Shown one piece after another: positions 31,422-43,600 of a stretch of DNA of 64,000 bases. The DNA is from Pseudopyrenochaeta lycopersici (lineage: Eukaryota; Ascomycota; Dothideomycetes; Pleosporales; Pseudopyrenochaetaceae), in assembly GCA_003313425.1 (NCBI GenBank), contig NHZP01000003.1:1178001-1242000 (forward strand), written 5' to 3'. The notes beneath the pieces are model-generated. The model saw only the letters and a list, made by a program, of their open reading frames with translations, was not told the origin of the DNA and made no database searches. Position 1 is the first letter of the stretch, and every line of letters begins with the position of its first letter. The position numbers and the translations under genes were made by a program.

Positions 31422-32411
31422 ATGACTCGAGTTACAAAATTCCCAAACATGAAGGGTGAGGAAGGGCCTTGCATACCTCTGCCCCCTCCTCCATCTGGAC
31501 CAGATCGCTGCTTCCTCATCAAACCCAATGTCCTTGATTCTAGGTCATCGTTGCCCGAGATTAGTTTTGCGCTTAAGTCTCAGGCCGATGGAACAAGCAC
31601 AATCAACACTGGATGGCAAGAGTCGGCAAAACAGACGCAGGATACAGGGTTCTTAGACTTGCCAAAAGAGATAAGGGATCTTGTGTACTTTCAGATCTGC
31701 GGGGAATTGAAGCGTGAGGGGTTCAGATGGCGGTCGACTGCTCCTCCGCAGGATAACAGGCCGCAGAGATCATTAGCAGATATTCAAAAGGAAGACATGC
31801 TGTACTGTGAGACTTGGCAGAAAGAACGGCCTACTTCATTTGCTGATTGTGCAATCATGCGGACGTGCAAACAAGTGCATGCCGAATTCGCAGAAACCAT
31901 GTACTCCATTCCTTTTCAACTGGGTGATGTACGTCTAGGTATCAACATCATCCCCATATCACCTTCATATGCCAGCGTTGTACGTTCGGTCCTTGTGGTA
32001 CGCATGGTATTCAACGGCGGTGACAGCGACGCACACTTCAGCAACCTTCTCCAAACCGCCACTAGCTTGTCCAAAACCTTCTCCAACTCAACCACACTAC
32101 GAGTAGGTTGGTGGCTAGGCTCGCGGTGGCAGTATGAACGGCATTTGTCCCTGAGACAAGGGGAAGTTCGCGAAGTGAAGGCTATAGAGAGAATTATCAA
32201 AAGGGTGAAAAAACATTCAAGCACGCCGTTGCAGGTTCCATGGAACATGGAGTTCGTGCGCATCATTGGGGTCAAGCATGGCTTGATGGAGGGGTCGAAC
32301 AACTGGATCGAGGTTGAGAATGTCGTTGATCCTCCGACGGCAGAGGCGATAAGGAATTCGCGATCAAAGCCAAAGTTGGGGAAAATAGTACCAAAGGTGT
32401 CTGTTTGGTGA
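31422..32411 (+). CDS. F-box-like protein, 329 aa, single exon
   Basis: The open frame begins at a TTG, and the first ATG is 31422 (MTRVTKFPNMKGEEG). After a disordered 70-residue start comes FLDLPKEIRDLVYFQICGEL (about 76-95), the LP-x-E-I-R-x-x-(V/I)-Y pattern of the degenerate fungal F-box. It is followed at normal distance by CAIMRTCKQVHAEFAETMYS, the helix that accompanies this motif in many fungal F-box/DUF3984-like proteins. The remaining 180 residues carry a mixed alpha/beta region with no repeat or catalytic motif. F-box proteins recruit substrates to SCF ubiquitin ligases; whether this degenerate version does so is unknown. Confidence 0.8.
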   Translation: MTRVTKFPNMKGEEGPCIPLPPPPSGPDRCFLIKPNVLDSRSSLPEISFALKSQADGTSTINTGWQESAKQTQDTGFLDLPKEIRDLVYFQICGELKREGFRWRSTAPPQDNRPQRSLADIQKEDMLYCETWQKERPTSFADCAIMRTCKQVHAEFAETMYSIPFQLGDVRLGINIIPISPSYASVVRSVLVVRMVFNGGDSDAHFSNLLQTATSLSKTFSNSTTLRVGWWLGSRWQYERHLSLRQGEVREVKAIERIIKRVKKHSSTPLQVPWNMEFVRIIGVKHGLMEGSNNWIEVENVVDPPTAEAIRNSRSKPKLGKIVPKVSVW

Positions 32412-32884
32412 ATCTATTAGTTCCATGGCAATACGCACTGTTGACATGGAAGAAACATGCAGAAGAGACTGTCTCACTCAGAATCTCGAACAGTGGAATA
32501 GCTCATGAAGCCCCCCAGCGAGTCCGTGGTCGACCTAACATGTGAATGGGGGCCAACCATCAACATGCCACATTCTCCTTCTCTCATTCACTGGCTCCAA
32601 AACGGGCACACTTTGTGCATAGAATTAACTTGTCCCAAACATAGCTTCGCATGCTGTGATGTCGAAAAAGAAACATAGCCGTTGTGGTTGATCTTCGGCA
32701 ACCTCGCCATCCGACCTCAAAATAGCTTCGTGTTTCGTATGCTGACGGCACTCTTGCCTGCTCTAGTCTACCAGGCATGCCCTTACCCCACAACACCGTA
32801 ATCTGGGTGTGTTCTATTCATGTTTGTGCTTGTGGAAGCAGTATGCAGGATGGGGGATAGAGTTTGAGGGAACCCGATGATGGA

Positions 32885-32930
32885 TGGTAGCCTTGAAGTC
32901 GCTGCTACCACCAGCGTTTACCCACGTTGC
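32885..32930. repeat. Degenerate copy of a small palindromic repeat
   Basis: GGTAGCCTTGAAGTCGCTG followed by CTACCACCAGCGTTTAC resembles the inner left part and the right arm of the copy at 33182-33242. The left GCGTAA arm is missing, so this is a partial copy. Confidence 0.45.
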
Positions 32931-33020
32931 TCTTGTCAATATGCGTGTTTTGTTATTGGCTTAGACATCTCTTTTCTATCATGTCAATCCTTCGTGAAGA
33001 GGTGGTGTCTCGTGCACATT

Positions 33021-33084
33021 GCGTAAGTTGGTGGCCTCAATGACTCCGCCGCATCCACACGTAGGCCACCAGCGTCTACGCACG
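33021..33084. repeat. Small palindromic repeat, copy B
   Basis: The left arm GCGTAAGTTGGTGGCC and the right arm GGCCACCAGCGTCTACGC are imperfect inverted complements separated by about 30 bases, so the 64-base unit can fold into a hairpin. It shares sequence throughout with the copy at 33182-33242. Confidence 0.6.
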
Positions 33085-33181
33085 TTCTACAGTTCATTAC
33101 GCATGCTTTGTTGCTGCCAGGGCCACTTTGTAACCTTGAACTCACGCATTCCTCGATGGGCGTTTGTGTATTGTGCGCCTT

Positions 33182-33242
33182 GCGTAAAGTGGTCGCCTTG
33201 AGAACTTCGCCTCATCCATACAGCGGCCACCAGCGTTTACGC
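33182..33242. repeat. Small palindromic repeat, copy C
   Basis: The left arm GCGTAAAGTGGTCGCC and the right arm GGCCACCAGCGTTTACGC repeat the layout of copy B, with about 27 bases between. Roughly 70-75 percent of positions agree with copy B by eye. It could be a remnant miniature inverted-repeat element; no target-site duplication is obvious. Confidence 0.6.
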
Positions 33243-36200
33243 AATCCACAAACACTCTACTCGTTATCACAGTCAATTTCACATGCATTTACTTTTTCCA
33301 AGCGCTCCGAATCCAGCATCCACATTTGATGAAGTTGAGGGAAAGGTGGTCTCACAACCGCCGGCCCTGGCGGACCTATTCACAGACCCACTACTCCACA
33401 TCGCTGCGCAACCGCATCGGTGACCTGCAGTCATTCCCGTGCCGCTCCCCAATCTTGGAAAATGGCCTCCAAACGGCCATCGATGACCGACATGTAGGCG
33501 TTACGCGCATGCGTTGTTGGCGGCGCAATCCTATGTCAGCGTTTGGATCATTTTCTCTTGCCCGCTGGCGGACAATGTCATTCTTGTCGTCAGCTGATTT
33601 GATTCGGGCATGTAGAGAGACAGCGCTGCGCCTGTACCATGACCCGTGCTTCGTATTCTCTTGTTCCGATGTCGTTTCGTGCTGATGTGTTGTGTGGAGT
33701 GGTGAGGCGACCTAGCAAGGCGGTTAGCGATGATTCCGTGGCTATGTATACCTAGCCGCTGAGTCTAAGCGTAACCGCGATGTAGGGCAGAACCTTGCAA
33801 GTTTGCTGATTTTGGGTACAGCTAAAGAGGCAACCCTCTGCAGATGTTCGGTAACTGCAAGCCTCACAATTCTCATTGACGCTGACTCTATTGATGTGTT
33901 TTGCTGAGACTGACACGAGAATATACACTAGAGACGCATTGTTCAAGTTCAAGGAAGTGACGATAATGCATGAATTGTGAGACATGCTGGGATTCGGTAC
34001 AATGATTGACTGTATAGCTCGGTGTGACCAAGGCAATTCACATTGCCGCCGTACTCCACAATCTGTTTATTGATAACCAGTGATTGTTAGTCGCAGAATT
34101 GGGCAATGGCGTCCAACATTCTTCAGAACAGACACAAGGTTCTGCGACAGACCTGATAGTGACCACCATGATCATGTGACAATTAGAGGATCGAGTTCTT
34201 TACGCAGGTTGGATTGCTAATAGACAACTCTATATTTGCAACCACGTCTCGTGACACTGCCCCTAAGAGTAGGCCCTCTAGAGGAAAGTCCCGTAAATCT
34301 CGGAAGGCTATACCGACCCACCAAACTTCATGCTCAGCCGCACAGAAATGGTGCAAACCTTGGTAAATTTACATCAGTCGAACCTGATAGCGGGGATTTC
34401 GACAGGTGATCTGAGCTGAGAAACTCAGTCTTCGGTACGGTCGTATTCCGGAAGCCACGAACCGCTTCCTCATAATGCAATAAGCGAATATGAGTTCCAC
34501 TGTGCATAGAAGCCCGGAGTGAGACCGGAGTTCAATCCGTGTCCCGAATTCAAACTTACGGCGACCCGGTGAACGCCGTCACGGATACGGAGGCTTGCTT
34601 TCGGAAACTTACACTGGGTTGACTCTGGTGTGGATGATGGAGGAGACTGGAGAAACAATTAAGCTCATGACAAGCGGCTACGCTTGTACTGAAGTGCCAT
34701 GGTACAGACGACACGAGGCCGCCAAAGGCCCGATGGTTCTGCCGATCTAGGTTTCCACCAAAGGTTTCGATGAATCGTTTAATGATGACTGGAGACTACT
34801 GCACGTGCATGTTTCATGGGACAACCAGATCGAAAAGTCCGCAACGACAGATTGAAAAGGGTCTCAGGAGGGACATTTTAGAGTTTGACCATGAGCCAAC
34901 GTATTGGGTTACGAGCTTGGGACGGTAAACTTAGAAGCTCAATTTCGGTGAACCACGGTACAGCGACGGGTGGCTTCGAGTGGGTGTAAGAGGTGAAGCA
35001 GCTAAGAGGAGTTTCCACTTTGTTGTACTAAGAACATGGCCCGACTATGTCCGTTACTCGGCGCAGTGTGTTTGAGTGAGACGATATCGATCATAAGTGG
35101 CTCAGTGCTGAGCCAAAGGCAAAGGGGCGACTTATTGCTGTGCATTTCAAATTGATGAGTTGTCGTCGGACGCGCAATGTTTGATAGTTTTCTGTTTAGC
35201 TAAAACACTCTATGCCCATTTGCTGGACAATGTTTCGAAAGCTACCGCTTCAGCACCGAGACATTCGAGGTCGGCTACGACTGCTGCTTGCCCATGTTTG
35301 CAGCTACCAATTTGGTCAGACCAACTACAGACCACGATTCTGCGTGAGGGACCGTGATATAGAGATCTGACCTCAGCTCGATGTATCAGAGTAGATTGTT
35401 GTGCAGGGTTCTTGCATCACTTGGCCGTCAATCATGATGACATAGTCCACGGCTGAGCGTGCATCAGCACCCTGGCCGCGCAAGCTGAACCGAGGGATGC
35501 TCCACAATGATCATTAGTGACATGGAAGGTAAGTTGCTTGCGGCCTGAAGGGTCTTGTCAGATTCCTAAAATGCCTGTTGTTTGATCAGCGCGTGCAGTA
35601 AATGTGACAATGGAGATCTGAACACTGCAAGACCACGAACCCATGTCTACGGTATATTCAATTCACCCAAAGCATGGACAAGGCGCGCAAGAATGTTTCC
35701 GGAACTTGTTGCATCCATAGTAACAAAACATCAATGTTGAGAGATGAGTATTCTGGACTCCTCGGACCGACATGGGGCGGTGAAGGGTATCTTTGCTGCA
35801 TTCTGTGTTTAACCAATCATTATTGTGAGCGGCTGGAAGCATAGGAAGGCGGCTGAGGAGCGGTTACGATCTGCTCGGCACTTGTTCGTTGCACATTTGG
35901 TTGGTGAGGCAAGGGAGAGCCACAGACGCTCAACAACGCAAAACAAACGAGGCTGCGATGCTGGCCTTTGCCAATCATTGGGCGGGCCAGGAAAGTCTGG
36001 AATCGGCCTGAGCGGAGCCTTGTGCAAGTGCCTTGCGGAAGATCACAACCAAAGTAGCAGCGTCATTGGCGTCGTCTCGTCCTGCCTTGGATTGGAGGCG
36101 CCACGTTGCAAGATCTGTTGGTCATCGGGACACGGCGATGGGTGCAACATGTTCGATTATTGGATGGCCCCGTTGCTCGCACAGCTAAGCCTAGAGTTTA

Positions 36201-38821
36201 GAAGGCCACAGCAATTGGGTATGGTGGGGTGTGGAGTCCGAGGATGTTATCGATAAGGTTGGCTGAAGATGAAGCAGAGGCGCTGTACCCAGTATGGCTA
36301 GATGTTTCCTTGGCAGTAGTTGGCGGTGAAGGTGCGACTTGACAGCAACGCCGCAAGGAGCTCAAGCTTTTTGCGGAGTGCACCTGTCCCTCGAGTCCAT
36401 CAAGGGTAACGATGCATGACCATGATTCAGACGGGGCTAACTGCAGTGGTACTAATCTCTAGAAGCGCAAACAATGAGGCCGGGAATTGGGAACGGAGAG
36501 TGCAGTTGCCTGGTGAGTGTGCGATTTGCCCTGCACTGATGCCCTTTGCAGGGCATAGTGCTTGCATTGGACAAAGACAAGCGGCACGTGCTGCGCATTC
36601 CTCTCTATGAAAAGATTGTCGGCGCATCGACAGATTGTCAAATACAACCAGCGGATCAATAGTCACCCGTAGCCATGCACTTGGGAGCGGCTCCTTCATC
36701 TCGAGTTCCAAAAGCCATACGCCAACGTGACATGGCGCGCGGGCGACAATTTCGCTCAGACATGATCGTCTGTCTCTTTCACTCACAGACTCCCGTTCGC
36801 AAGTTTAGCCTGCGGGAAGCAGGGCTTGGCTGGATCTGTGCCCATGCACGGATGACGCCGGAAAGCAGGCGAAGAAAAAAAAGCTGCAGGTTCTCATGCA
36901 CGGCAGGCTTCGCTTGCGCTGCTGAGTGCGCAATCTGGCCCTCACCCTAGCCCGGGCCATTCCCTCTAAGGGCAAGTATTGTCGGTTGTTAATCCAACGG
37001 GCATGGATACGAGATGAAGATACGAGCCGGTAGAAGACCGTTCTTTGCTCGATCTGGATCCATTACTGATGATTGTGCTGCCCCTGGGCTACTGTTCGTT
37101 GGTGACTGGCGAACCACGGAGCTACAATAGTTCGCCCCAACATATTGCGCAATGAGCCACGTCTACGAATGCTGAACGAATGGCCGGCACGAAAAGTAGC
37201 TTTCATTGACGACTAGGCCGTGGCCAGCTGTCACAAGACCATGCCTGGAATGAAACAACATGCTAGGCCACCTGTGACTCAAGCGATGATTGGCAAAGAT
37301 AAGTGAAAATAATCTCCGACATCATTCGCCGGATGCAAAAACTCTGCAGAATTCTTGGAATGCGAGATGCGCCACTGTTAGCCCAATTCATCAAGGAAGA
37401 TGGCAGATTGCTTCCTGGCGCCTGGCAGGGAGCCTCCATGGCGAACGATTCGGTTAGTCAGCGAAAGTTGGCAATATATTGAATGGGCCAATCAAAGCGC
37501 CAGGGGGGAGCTGGGCAAAGTCCGGCGCAACAAGGTTCGACGACGTGGGACAGGAGCCAATCGGGCTCCAACTGCCATGTGTCATCGCCAACGCTTTTTT
37601 TTGGCGCTGGAAGTGTCCGAAGAACCAGCTCGTCCTTGCTCGGTGAGGCAGCAGCAGGCGCGGAATTGAAATTCGAGGACAAAGGATGTTTGGAAGCGCC
37701 GGAAAGACAAAAAGCTGCTCCACCAACCCGAAACCCGAAACGTGACTACGGGCTGTTGACAGCCACAATGCCGTCTCGCAGGATACCGCACCGGGATCAG
37801 GCAGATGCGGAACAAAAAAGACTTGCTGGCGGCATGACAGTCAGAGATCCAGAGCAGTGCCGCAGCGTTGCGAGATCATCGTCTGGACAGCCCGCTTTCG
37901 TCATGGTCCTCGGAGCCAGCGAAGACTATTGAACGCCGCCCGTGCGCTCGCGGCTTTACGAGACGTCGTAAGCTTGGGTGGGCTTTGCAGCGTCTTTGAG
38001 CAGCCTAAGCAGCGCTAGGCAAGGAACGGCATAACGTCAACCTTTCAGCCTTCTGTTTGGGGCGAGGTGCGGTCGTTTTCGACGCCTGGTGGCCCGTCTT
38101 GTCGGCCGGTGACAAGACACTGAGATCAGGGGCCCGCCTGAGGGCAAAGGTTGGGAGGCAACGAATGAGATCACGCCGTTCCCCGTGTGCAACGCGAGGC
38201 TTGGACAGGATTGCAAAATTTGCCATCAAACATGTGTCCTCTCTGCACGCTGACGAGCGCTTGTGCAAAGGGCTATGAAAGAACAAGTGGGCGACTACAC
38301 TCGCGCCACACGTAGCGTGGGTCCGCTTGCCCTCTGGTGCGCATGGCTCGACGCACTGCGAGTTCTGGTGCTTCGAGGCTGCTGCAATTCGAGCGTCGAG
38401 CCCCGGACTGCGTGTGTTGAGCAGCGGGTGTGTGTGTCACCCTCTCCATGCTGACCAGCCGCTCATTCGCTGATGGTCACAGCCGCCGGTGAGCTGCGGA
38501 TTCCCAGGCGGCATGATTCAAGTGAATCAAGGACAGGGCCCCGGCCACTCGGTAGCTGCATGACGGTCCTTTGTTGGACACCGCTAGCGTCCAACTGGGT
38601 AAAGACGGCTCACACCACTGCCCGCCCCTGCCTCCCTCACTTCGCCTCCCTGCCCACTCGAGTTTGGACCACGACGCAAAAGCAGCCAGGGTGGGTTGCG
38701 CGAGTGGAACCCAGGCGTTAGCGTCTGCGTGCCAGAGGGCATGGCACGCTGATGGCCTGCACACGGTCTGCCGCCCCATCCTGCTTCGTCATTAGCGCAA
38801 TTCGAAAGGCTCATCCTTCCC

Positions 38822-38828
38822 TATATTT
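38822..38828 (+). promoter_or_regulatory. TATA-like element upstream of the Ran1-type kinase gene
   Basis: TATATTT at the start of a C/T-rich, AC-rich stretch about 460 bases before the kinase ATG is a possible core promoter element. A long pyrimidine-rich leader would follow. Confidence 0.3.
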
Positions 38829-39284
38829 ACGAACTGGGGCTTTTGGTGAACCAATAGCAAACAGGGCTGTCCATCTGAAGGCAGTCTTTATTACTGCTGC
38901 CCAGCCGTGCTCAAACAACATACATCATATCCCGCCTCACATTTCAGAACACCACCTCGACCTCGACCATACTACTACTCTCCTCTTCCCACATTCCTTC
39001 GTCAACAATCACCTCTTCACTCTCCGTCAACCTCATACAGCCTCGTCATACTTGATCTCTCAGCTCGACTACTCACGTCACCTGATTGTCCCATCTTGGC
39101 TCCCTCACCGGCTTCCTTTTACATATAATAATACCTTGATCTCCATTTTCTGAGCTATATTCCAAGGATTGCTTGCTGTTTCCATCCGGACTCGATCAGC
39201 TTTCATTCTCCGGATCTCTTGAACTTTGTCCTTGAGGCCTTCAGTGGACCTACGAGGACCCTTCTCTCTTCCCTCAACCCCAGT

Positions 39285-40646
39285 ATGTACCCGACGCCTC
39301 CAGCATCTCCAACCCAAAATGGATTCTGCGCGCCGGAAGATCGATTAGGCCAAATTCTTGCTGGAAGGCTTCAGTTAACTGGCATTCTTGGTGTTGGAGC
39401 CTATGGAGTTGTGTACACAGCCGTAGACATCCAGACCAACATTCCCTATGCCGTGAAGGCACTCAACAAGCTTGGCCTTGAGCCTCGCCAACGAAAGTTC
39501 CAGCAACGTGAGATTCAGCTACATCACCAGGCCAGCGCTCACCCCAATGTTGTCTCCTTGGTCAAGATTATGGATGCCCCGGATTGCACATACGTTGTTA
39601 TGGAGTACTGTCCAGAAGGTGATCTTTTCTCAAACATCACCGAACAGGGCAAGTACGTCGGTAATGATGCCCTTGCCAAGCAGGCTTTTCTTCAGGTTTT
39701 GGATGCCGTTGAGTATTGCCATTCCATTGGAATCTACCACAGGGACCTGAAGCCGGAGAACGTCTTAGTCACTGACCAGGGCATGACTTGCAAACTTGCC
39801 GACTTTGGACTCGCCACTACCGACCACGTCACTTCTGACTTTGGATGCGGCTCGACTTTTTACATGTCTCCAGGTAAGTTCAGGCGTTCTGACTCAGTAT
39901 GAGTCACGTGTTAATATTGGACAGAATGTCAAACATCAGCACCTAAGGCCTACTCATGCTACGCCTCAGCGCCCAATGATGTTTGGAGTCTAGGAGTCAT
40001 CCTTGTGAACTTGACATGCGGACGCAACCCATGGAAGCGAGCTTCTTTCGACGATAGCACCTTCCGCGCTTTCATGAAGGATCCCAAGTTCCTCAGGACC
40101 ATTCTTCCCATCTCCATGGAGCTGGACGCTATTCTCAGGCGAATTTTTGAATTCAACCCAGTCAAGAGAGTCACCATTCCTGAGCTTCGCGAAATGATCC
40201 TCCGATGCTCAGCTTTCACGGCTACCAAGTCGGCGGTGGCAACACCACTACCTTCTCCACATTTCAACCCAGTAGACTACACCCGAGACGCTGCCTTTAA
40301 TGCTTGCTACCAGCATCCCGCTGTCCCTGCTGTCGCTCCTCTCCCAGCCCCAGCATACTGCCCACCGGTCTTCCAGCAATCAATTTCTTCCGGAAGCTCG
40401 AACTCGGATAACGATTCCGTGTTTTCTTCGTGTTCATCGGCATCGTCCGTTTCTTCGACTTCTTCTTACCAGAATGTTGCACCTGTACCGGTTCACAAGT
40501 TCTCTTCTCGAGTTCCTCAACAAATATACGTTTCCCCTCCACCCCCAGCAAATACGTGGTTCCAGCCTTTCATCCAGGCCGCCAATCTAGTTAAGCATGT
40601 GTCCTTCCAGCAGTCAATGATGCCAACGCCGGTCCATGTCTACTAG
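39285..40646 (+). CDS. ran1: Ran1/Pat1-type serine/threonine protein kinase, two exons, 436 aa
   Basis: Exons are 39285-39873 and 39925-40646; the 51-nt intron has a GTAAGT donor and splits the SPE motif. The first ATG of the open frame that leads directly into the kinase is 39285 (MYPTPPASPTQNGF). Kinase motifs are GVGAYG (36-41), ATP Lys58 in YAVKAL, HRDLKPEN (152-159), DFG (173-175) and, after splicing, YMSPECQ (193-199). The block SAPNDVWSLGVILVNLTCGRNPWKRAS is the strongest family signature. In fission yeast Ran1/Pat1 blocks mating and meiosis and is switched off on starvation; fungal relatives also include Ksp1- and Sks1-like nutrient kinases, so the exact role here is inferred. The C-terminal 130 residues are Ser/Pro-rich and end in a short helix (FIQAANLVKHVSF). 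It is the only gene in about 15 kb. Confidence 0.93.
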
Positions 40647-43600
40647 CTCGACATTCTTTTACTCTTTATTTTTATGCGCAGATACGCTTCTTCACGATGT
40701 GTTCATATTGTTCTCCAATGTTTTCTTAAAAAGTCATGACGACACGATAAGCGGTGTTGTCTTGTTCGGTGTTGGAGTGAACTGGAGGGGTTTCTCGGCG
40801 TTTTTTCAAAATAGACCTGCCCAGGACGCACAAATCGGCCTTGGACTTAGACTTCTGGCCACGGCAGTTGTGGCTTACTTTGTTTAACTTGGGAGGTGGG
40901 AGCCTTGATGGCTCGGTGTTTTCGTTCAGGCGTGGATATTTCATTGGAGTTTTCGATGACGTTTGTCAGGAGGGGGAACATGGGCATTTACACGGAGTTG
41001 CCTTTTGGTACTTTGGATTCGTAAGAAGTCCATTGTCGTTCACGGTCGTTGTTTTTCATAAGTAAAGATACCAGAGCTATGCTCAACACTGTAAGGTAGT
41101 CGGTCCCACAAGAAGGACATACACTTTTGCCCTGGAAGCAAAACATCACAAACAAATGAATCAAAATACGTTATGGCCTTGTGGTTGGTTGTCACAGGAG
41201 CCTAGAGAGAGTCCTATCTTCCAAAGCACTGCTCTTCTTTGTGTCGTCCTTAGTCCTCACGCTGTTGCTCTCAACGTCTTTAACGATGCGGTCTCGTCAG
41301 AATGACAAGCCAGCTTGCCGAGCCACTTCAATGGTGACACAACAGCACTTCTACTCTGCGCCGCAGCTGCAACATCCCTGCCACACAGGCGCACATACCC
41401 CAAAATATGCATACACTTGCGCACGAAATTGGCTGACTGCCCAACCACGACCCGAATCACTCCACCAAAACTCCACGGGCTGGGCATCATCTACCTGCAC
41501 CCGGCAAGCAATCTATCATGATATACGGAGTTAAGCCAGGGCGCCAGCAAATCACAAATTCCACCAAGGCCCGATACCTGCATCGCCAGACGTGTGCTGA
41601 GCGTCTAAGTGTGCAGTAGCCCGGTCATTTTTACGGGGGACTGTCAAGCCGACATTGCGCCCTGTGAAGTGGCACTAACTTTGAGGGGAATAAGGGCGTG
41701 TGTAAGATTAGGACGGGTAGGGGACGGATGGGAAGTCACGGATAGCGGATGCAGGTGTTGTGGATTGATGACTAGATGGACGATCGAGACTCCCATGTTG
41801 AGATGTGGCACCTTTTGTCATTCTGAGCAGCGATCCTGTTGGGATGGCCGCCTAGGAGGACTAGACAAGACCATAATGAGGCTATGCTAGGCCGCTGTGC
41901 CCCCGATGAGGGTGTGCGGTGTTATTGGGATGCTCATAGGAGCCCTGCAACACCATCCTTCAGGACGATGATGCCGTTGCTGGGGAGGAATACCGTGAAA
42001 TTACACGCAGGCAGCTGTGATCATTGTCTCAGCCACACGACGTTGTTTGCTGGGACAAGTTTTCTCGCTGGAAACATCCGGTCAGCTGGCTGTCTAGGTG
42101 GGCTGAATCTCCAGTCAACAGCCAAAAAGTTCCTTCAGCCTTTCTCGGATGGTTGGCTGCTAACCGGACAAAGAAAGGACACCCACCCCAAGCGGACAGG
42201 ATGCAAATTATCAGTACGTACAGTACCACTTGCAGAATGGGCGTGACCGGAATCTCGATCGCGCACATGGAAAGCACAGCCGTTTTCGAAAGATTTGTTT
42301 TTGCTGCAACCAATCCCTGGTCATCTGATGAGGCATGATTATCAAAAAGTAATGACCATCATTGCTTAACGTTCTCGAATCACAGAATGCGCACACGTGT
42401 CGTCTGGCCGAAAGTAAAAAATGACTCTGCCAAGGGCTTCTGTGTCGATGTGGCGATCATCAACAGTCGGCATCGGTTGCTTTGTCGTCGCCAACCATGC
42501 CCATGTCCAAAAATGCCTCACAGCTCCATCGCTGCATCCACCGGTGCTCCAACGCCTGTCGCGCCCCCCATCACCATCAGGTCGCATGCATATGAGAGCT
42601 AATTCTCATGTATTGACTCAGCTACGCATGCGGCAAGTTTTTCATCACTTCGCCAATCTATTGCGACCCGGTTCTTTGTGCTTTGCAGTTATTGCTGCGC
42701 CGCTCGGTTGTTTGCCTATTTGCTGGCTCATTTACCGTTCCACATTTCCTTTCCGAGCTGACCGACTAACGGTATTATCGAGCACATTCTGGAAATTTCG
42801 CTATAACGGTGTGAAATGACCTTTGGTCCCGCTCAACAAACACCAATTTGTCTATCGGCCCATATGAGGGTACCATATCGAAAACAGTCCTGGGCGACGA
42901 TGAAGGGCGTTGAGACTCGCTTCCAACTCCCCCTGCCACAGGTTTCATTTTTCCCGCGTCCTGCACGATGGCTGTTGGCAATAACATGCCAGGACCATGT
43001 GCCAATGTGCCATGAACCGAATCTGCATCTCCTTTTGATTCTTTCCGAACGCCCAAATATGGAGAGGTTAGATACCTCCGCAGCCCCCAAAAATTTGCTT
43101 TCTCGCAAGCCACAATACCGCTTTTGCTGGGCCTTTCCATCGCGAAGCCCAGGGGGAAAGCCCTCGTGTTCTTGAACAGGGCAATGATCCGCAGCTTCTC
43201 TCGTGATAATGCCCGTCAGTTTGGCTCGCCACAGACGGTAACTTTATTGTCTGGGTAGGGATTGCCTCCTTTGGCTGATATCATAGCTCAGAGTAAGAAA
43301 CGCACCTTGCACTGCAAGCTTCGTGGCTGTTTGGCCCGTGTAACAGTTCCACGGGAAGCCGTCTTGTTGGACAGGTCTCCCACTCGTCGGGTTTAATGGC
43401 CGACATCCAGCCCTACGGCCAGCCCATGGCCGTGCCCTTGACCCTGAACGGTAGGCACTTGCTTCTCCTCGAAATTTGAGTCATGTCTTGTCTCATGATC
43501 ATCCCTTCTTTCCAACCTGAGGCCGCAAACTCAGGATGCACGTCTCCGCGTGCAAACAAAAAGTTATGCACGAACAGTATCGAGTCAAGCCACGAACGGG

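Larger units (their letters stand above)
32412..39284. other. Long gene-free interval upstream of the Ran1-type kinase gene
   Basis: About 6.9 kb without a supported gene, although genes elsewhere in the window are mostly 0.3-1.4 kb apart. Frames up to about 150 codons exist (for example 37483-37932 plus) but show no family motif, no partner exons and overlapping rivals on the other strand. The left third holds palindromic repeats (32885-33242). The last 450 bases are a pyrimidine-rich plus-strand stretch that looks like the kinase promoter and leader. Confidence 0.5.

Noticed and set aside
34520..34545. GGAGTTCAATCC resembling a tRNA B box
   Set aside because: No A box at the right distance, no acceptor stem and no cloverleaf can be drawn around it.
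35825..36256. 143-codon plus-strand frame
   Set aside because: Begins with GTG, no ATG context, no recognisable domain.
37483..37932. 149-codon ATG frame in the interval upstream of the Ran1-type kinase
   Set aside because: Ser/Gly/Arg-rich composition, several rival frames on the other strand, no motif and no splice support.
38752..39153. 133-codon ATG frame just upstream of the Ran1-type kinase
   Set aside because: His/Ser/Thr/Pro-rich translation of the pyrimidine-rich promoter/leader; at most an upstream ORF.
42775..43140. 121-codon minus-strand ATG frame
   Set aside because: No motif; an overlapping plus-strand frame of similar length exists; likely chance in a GC-balanced region.
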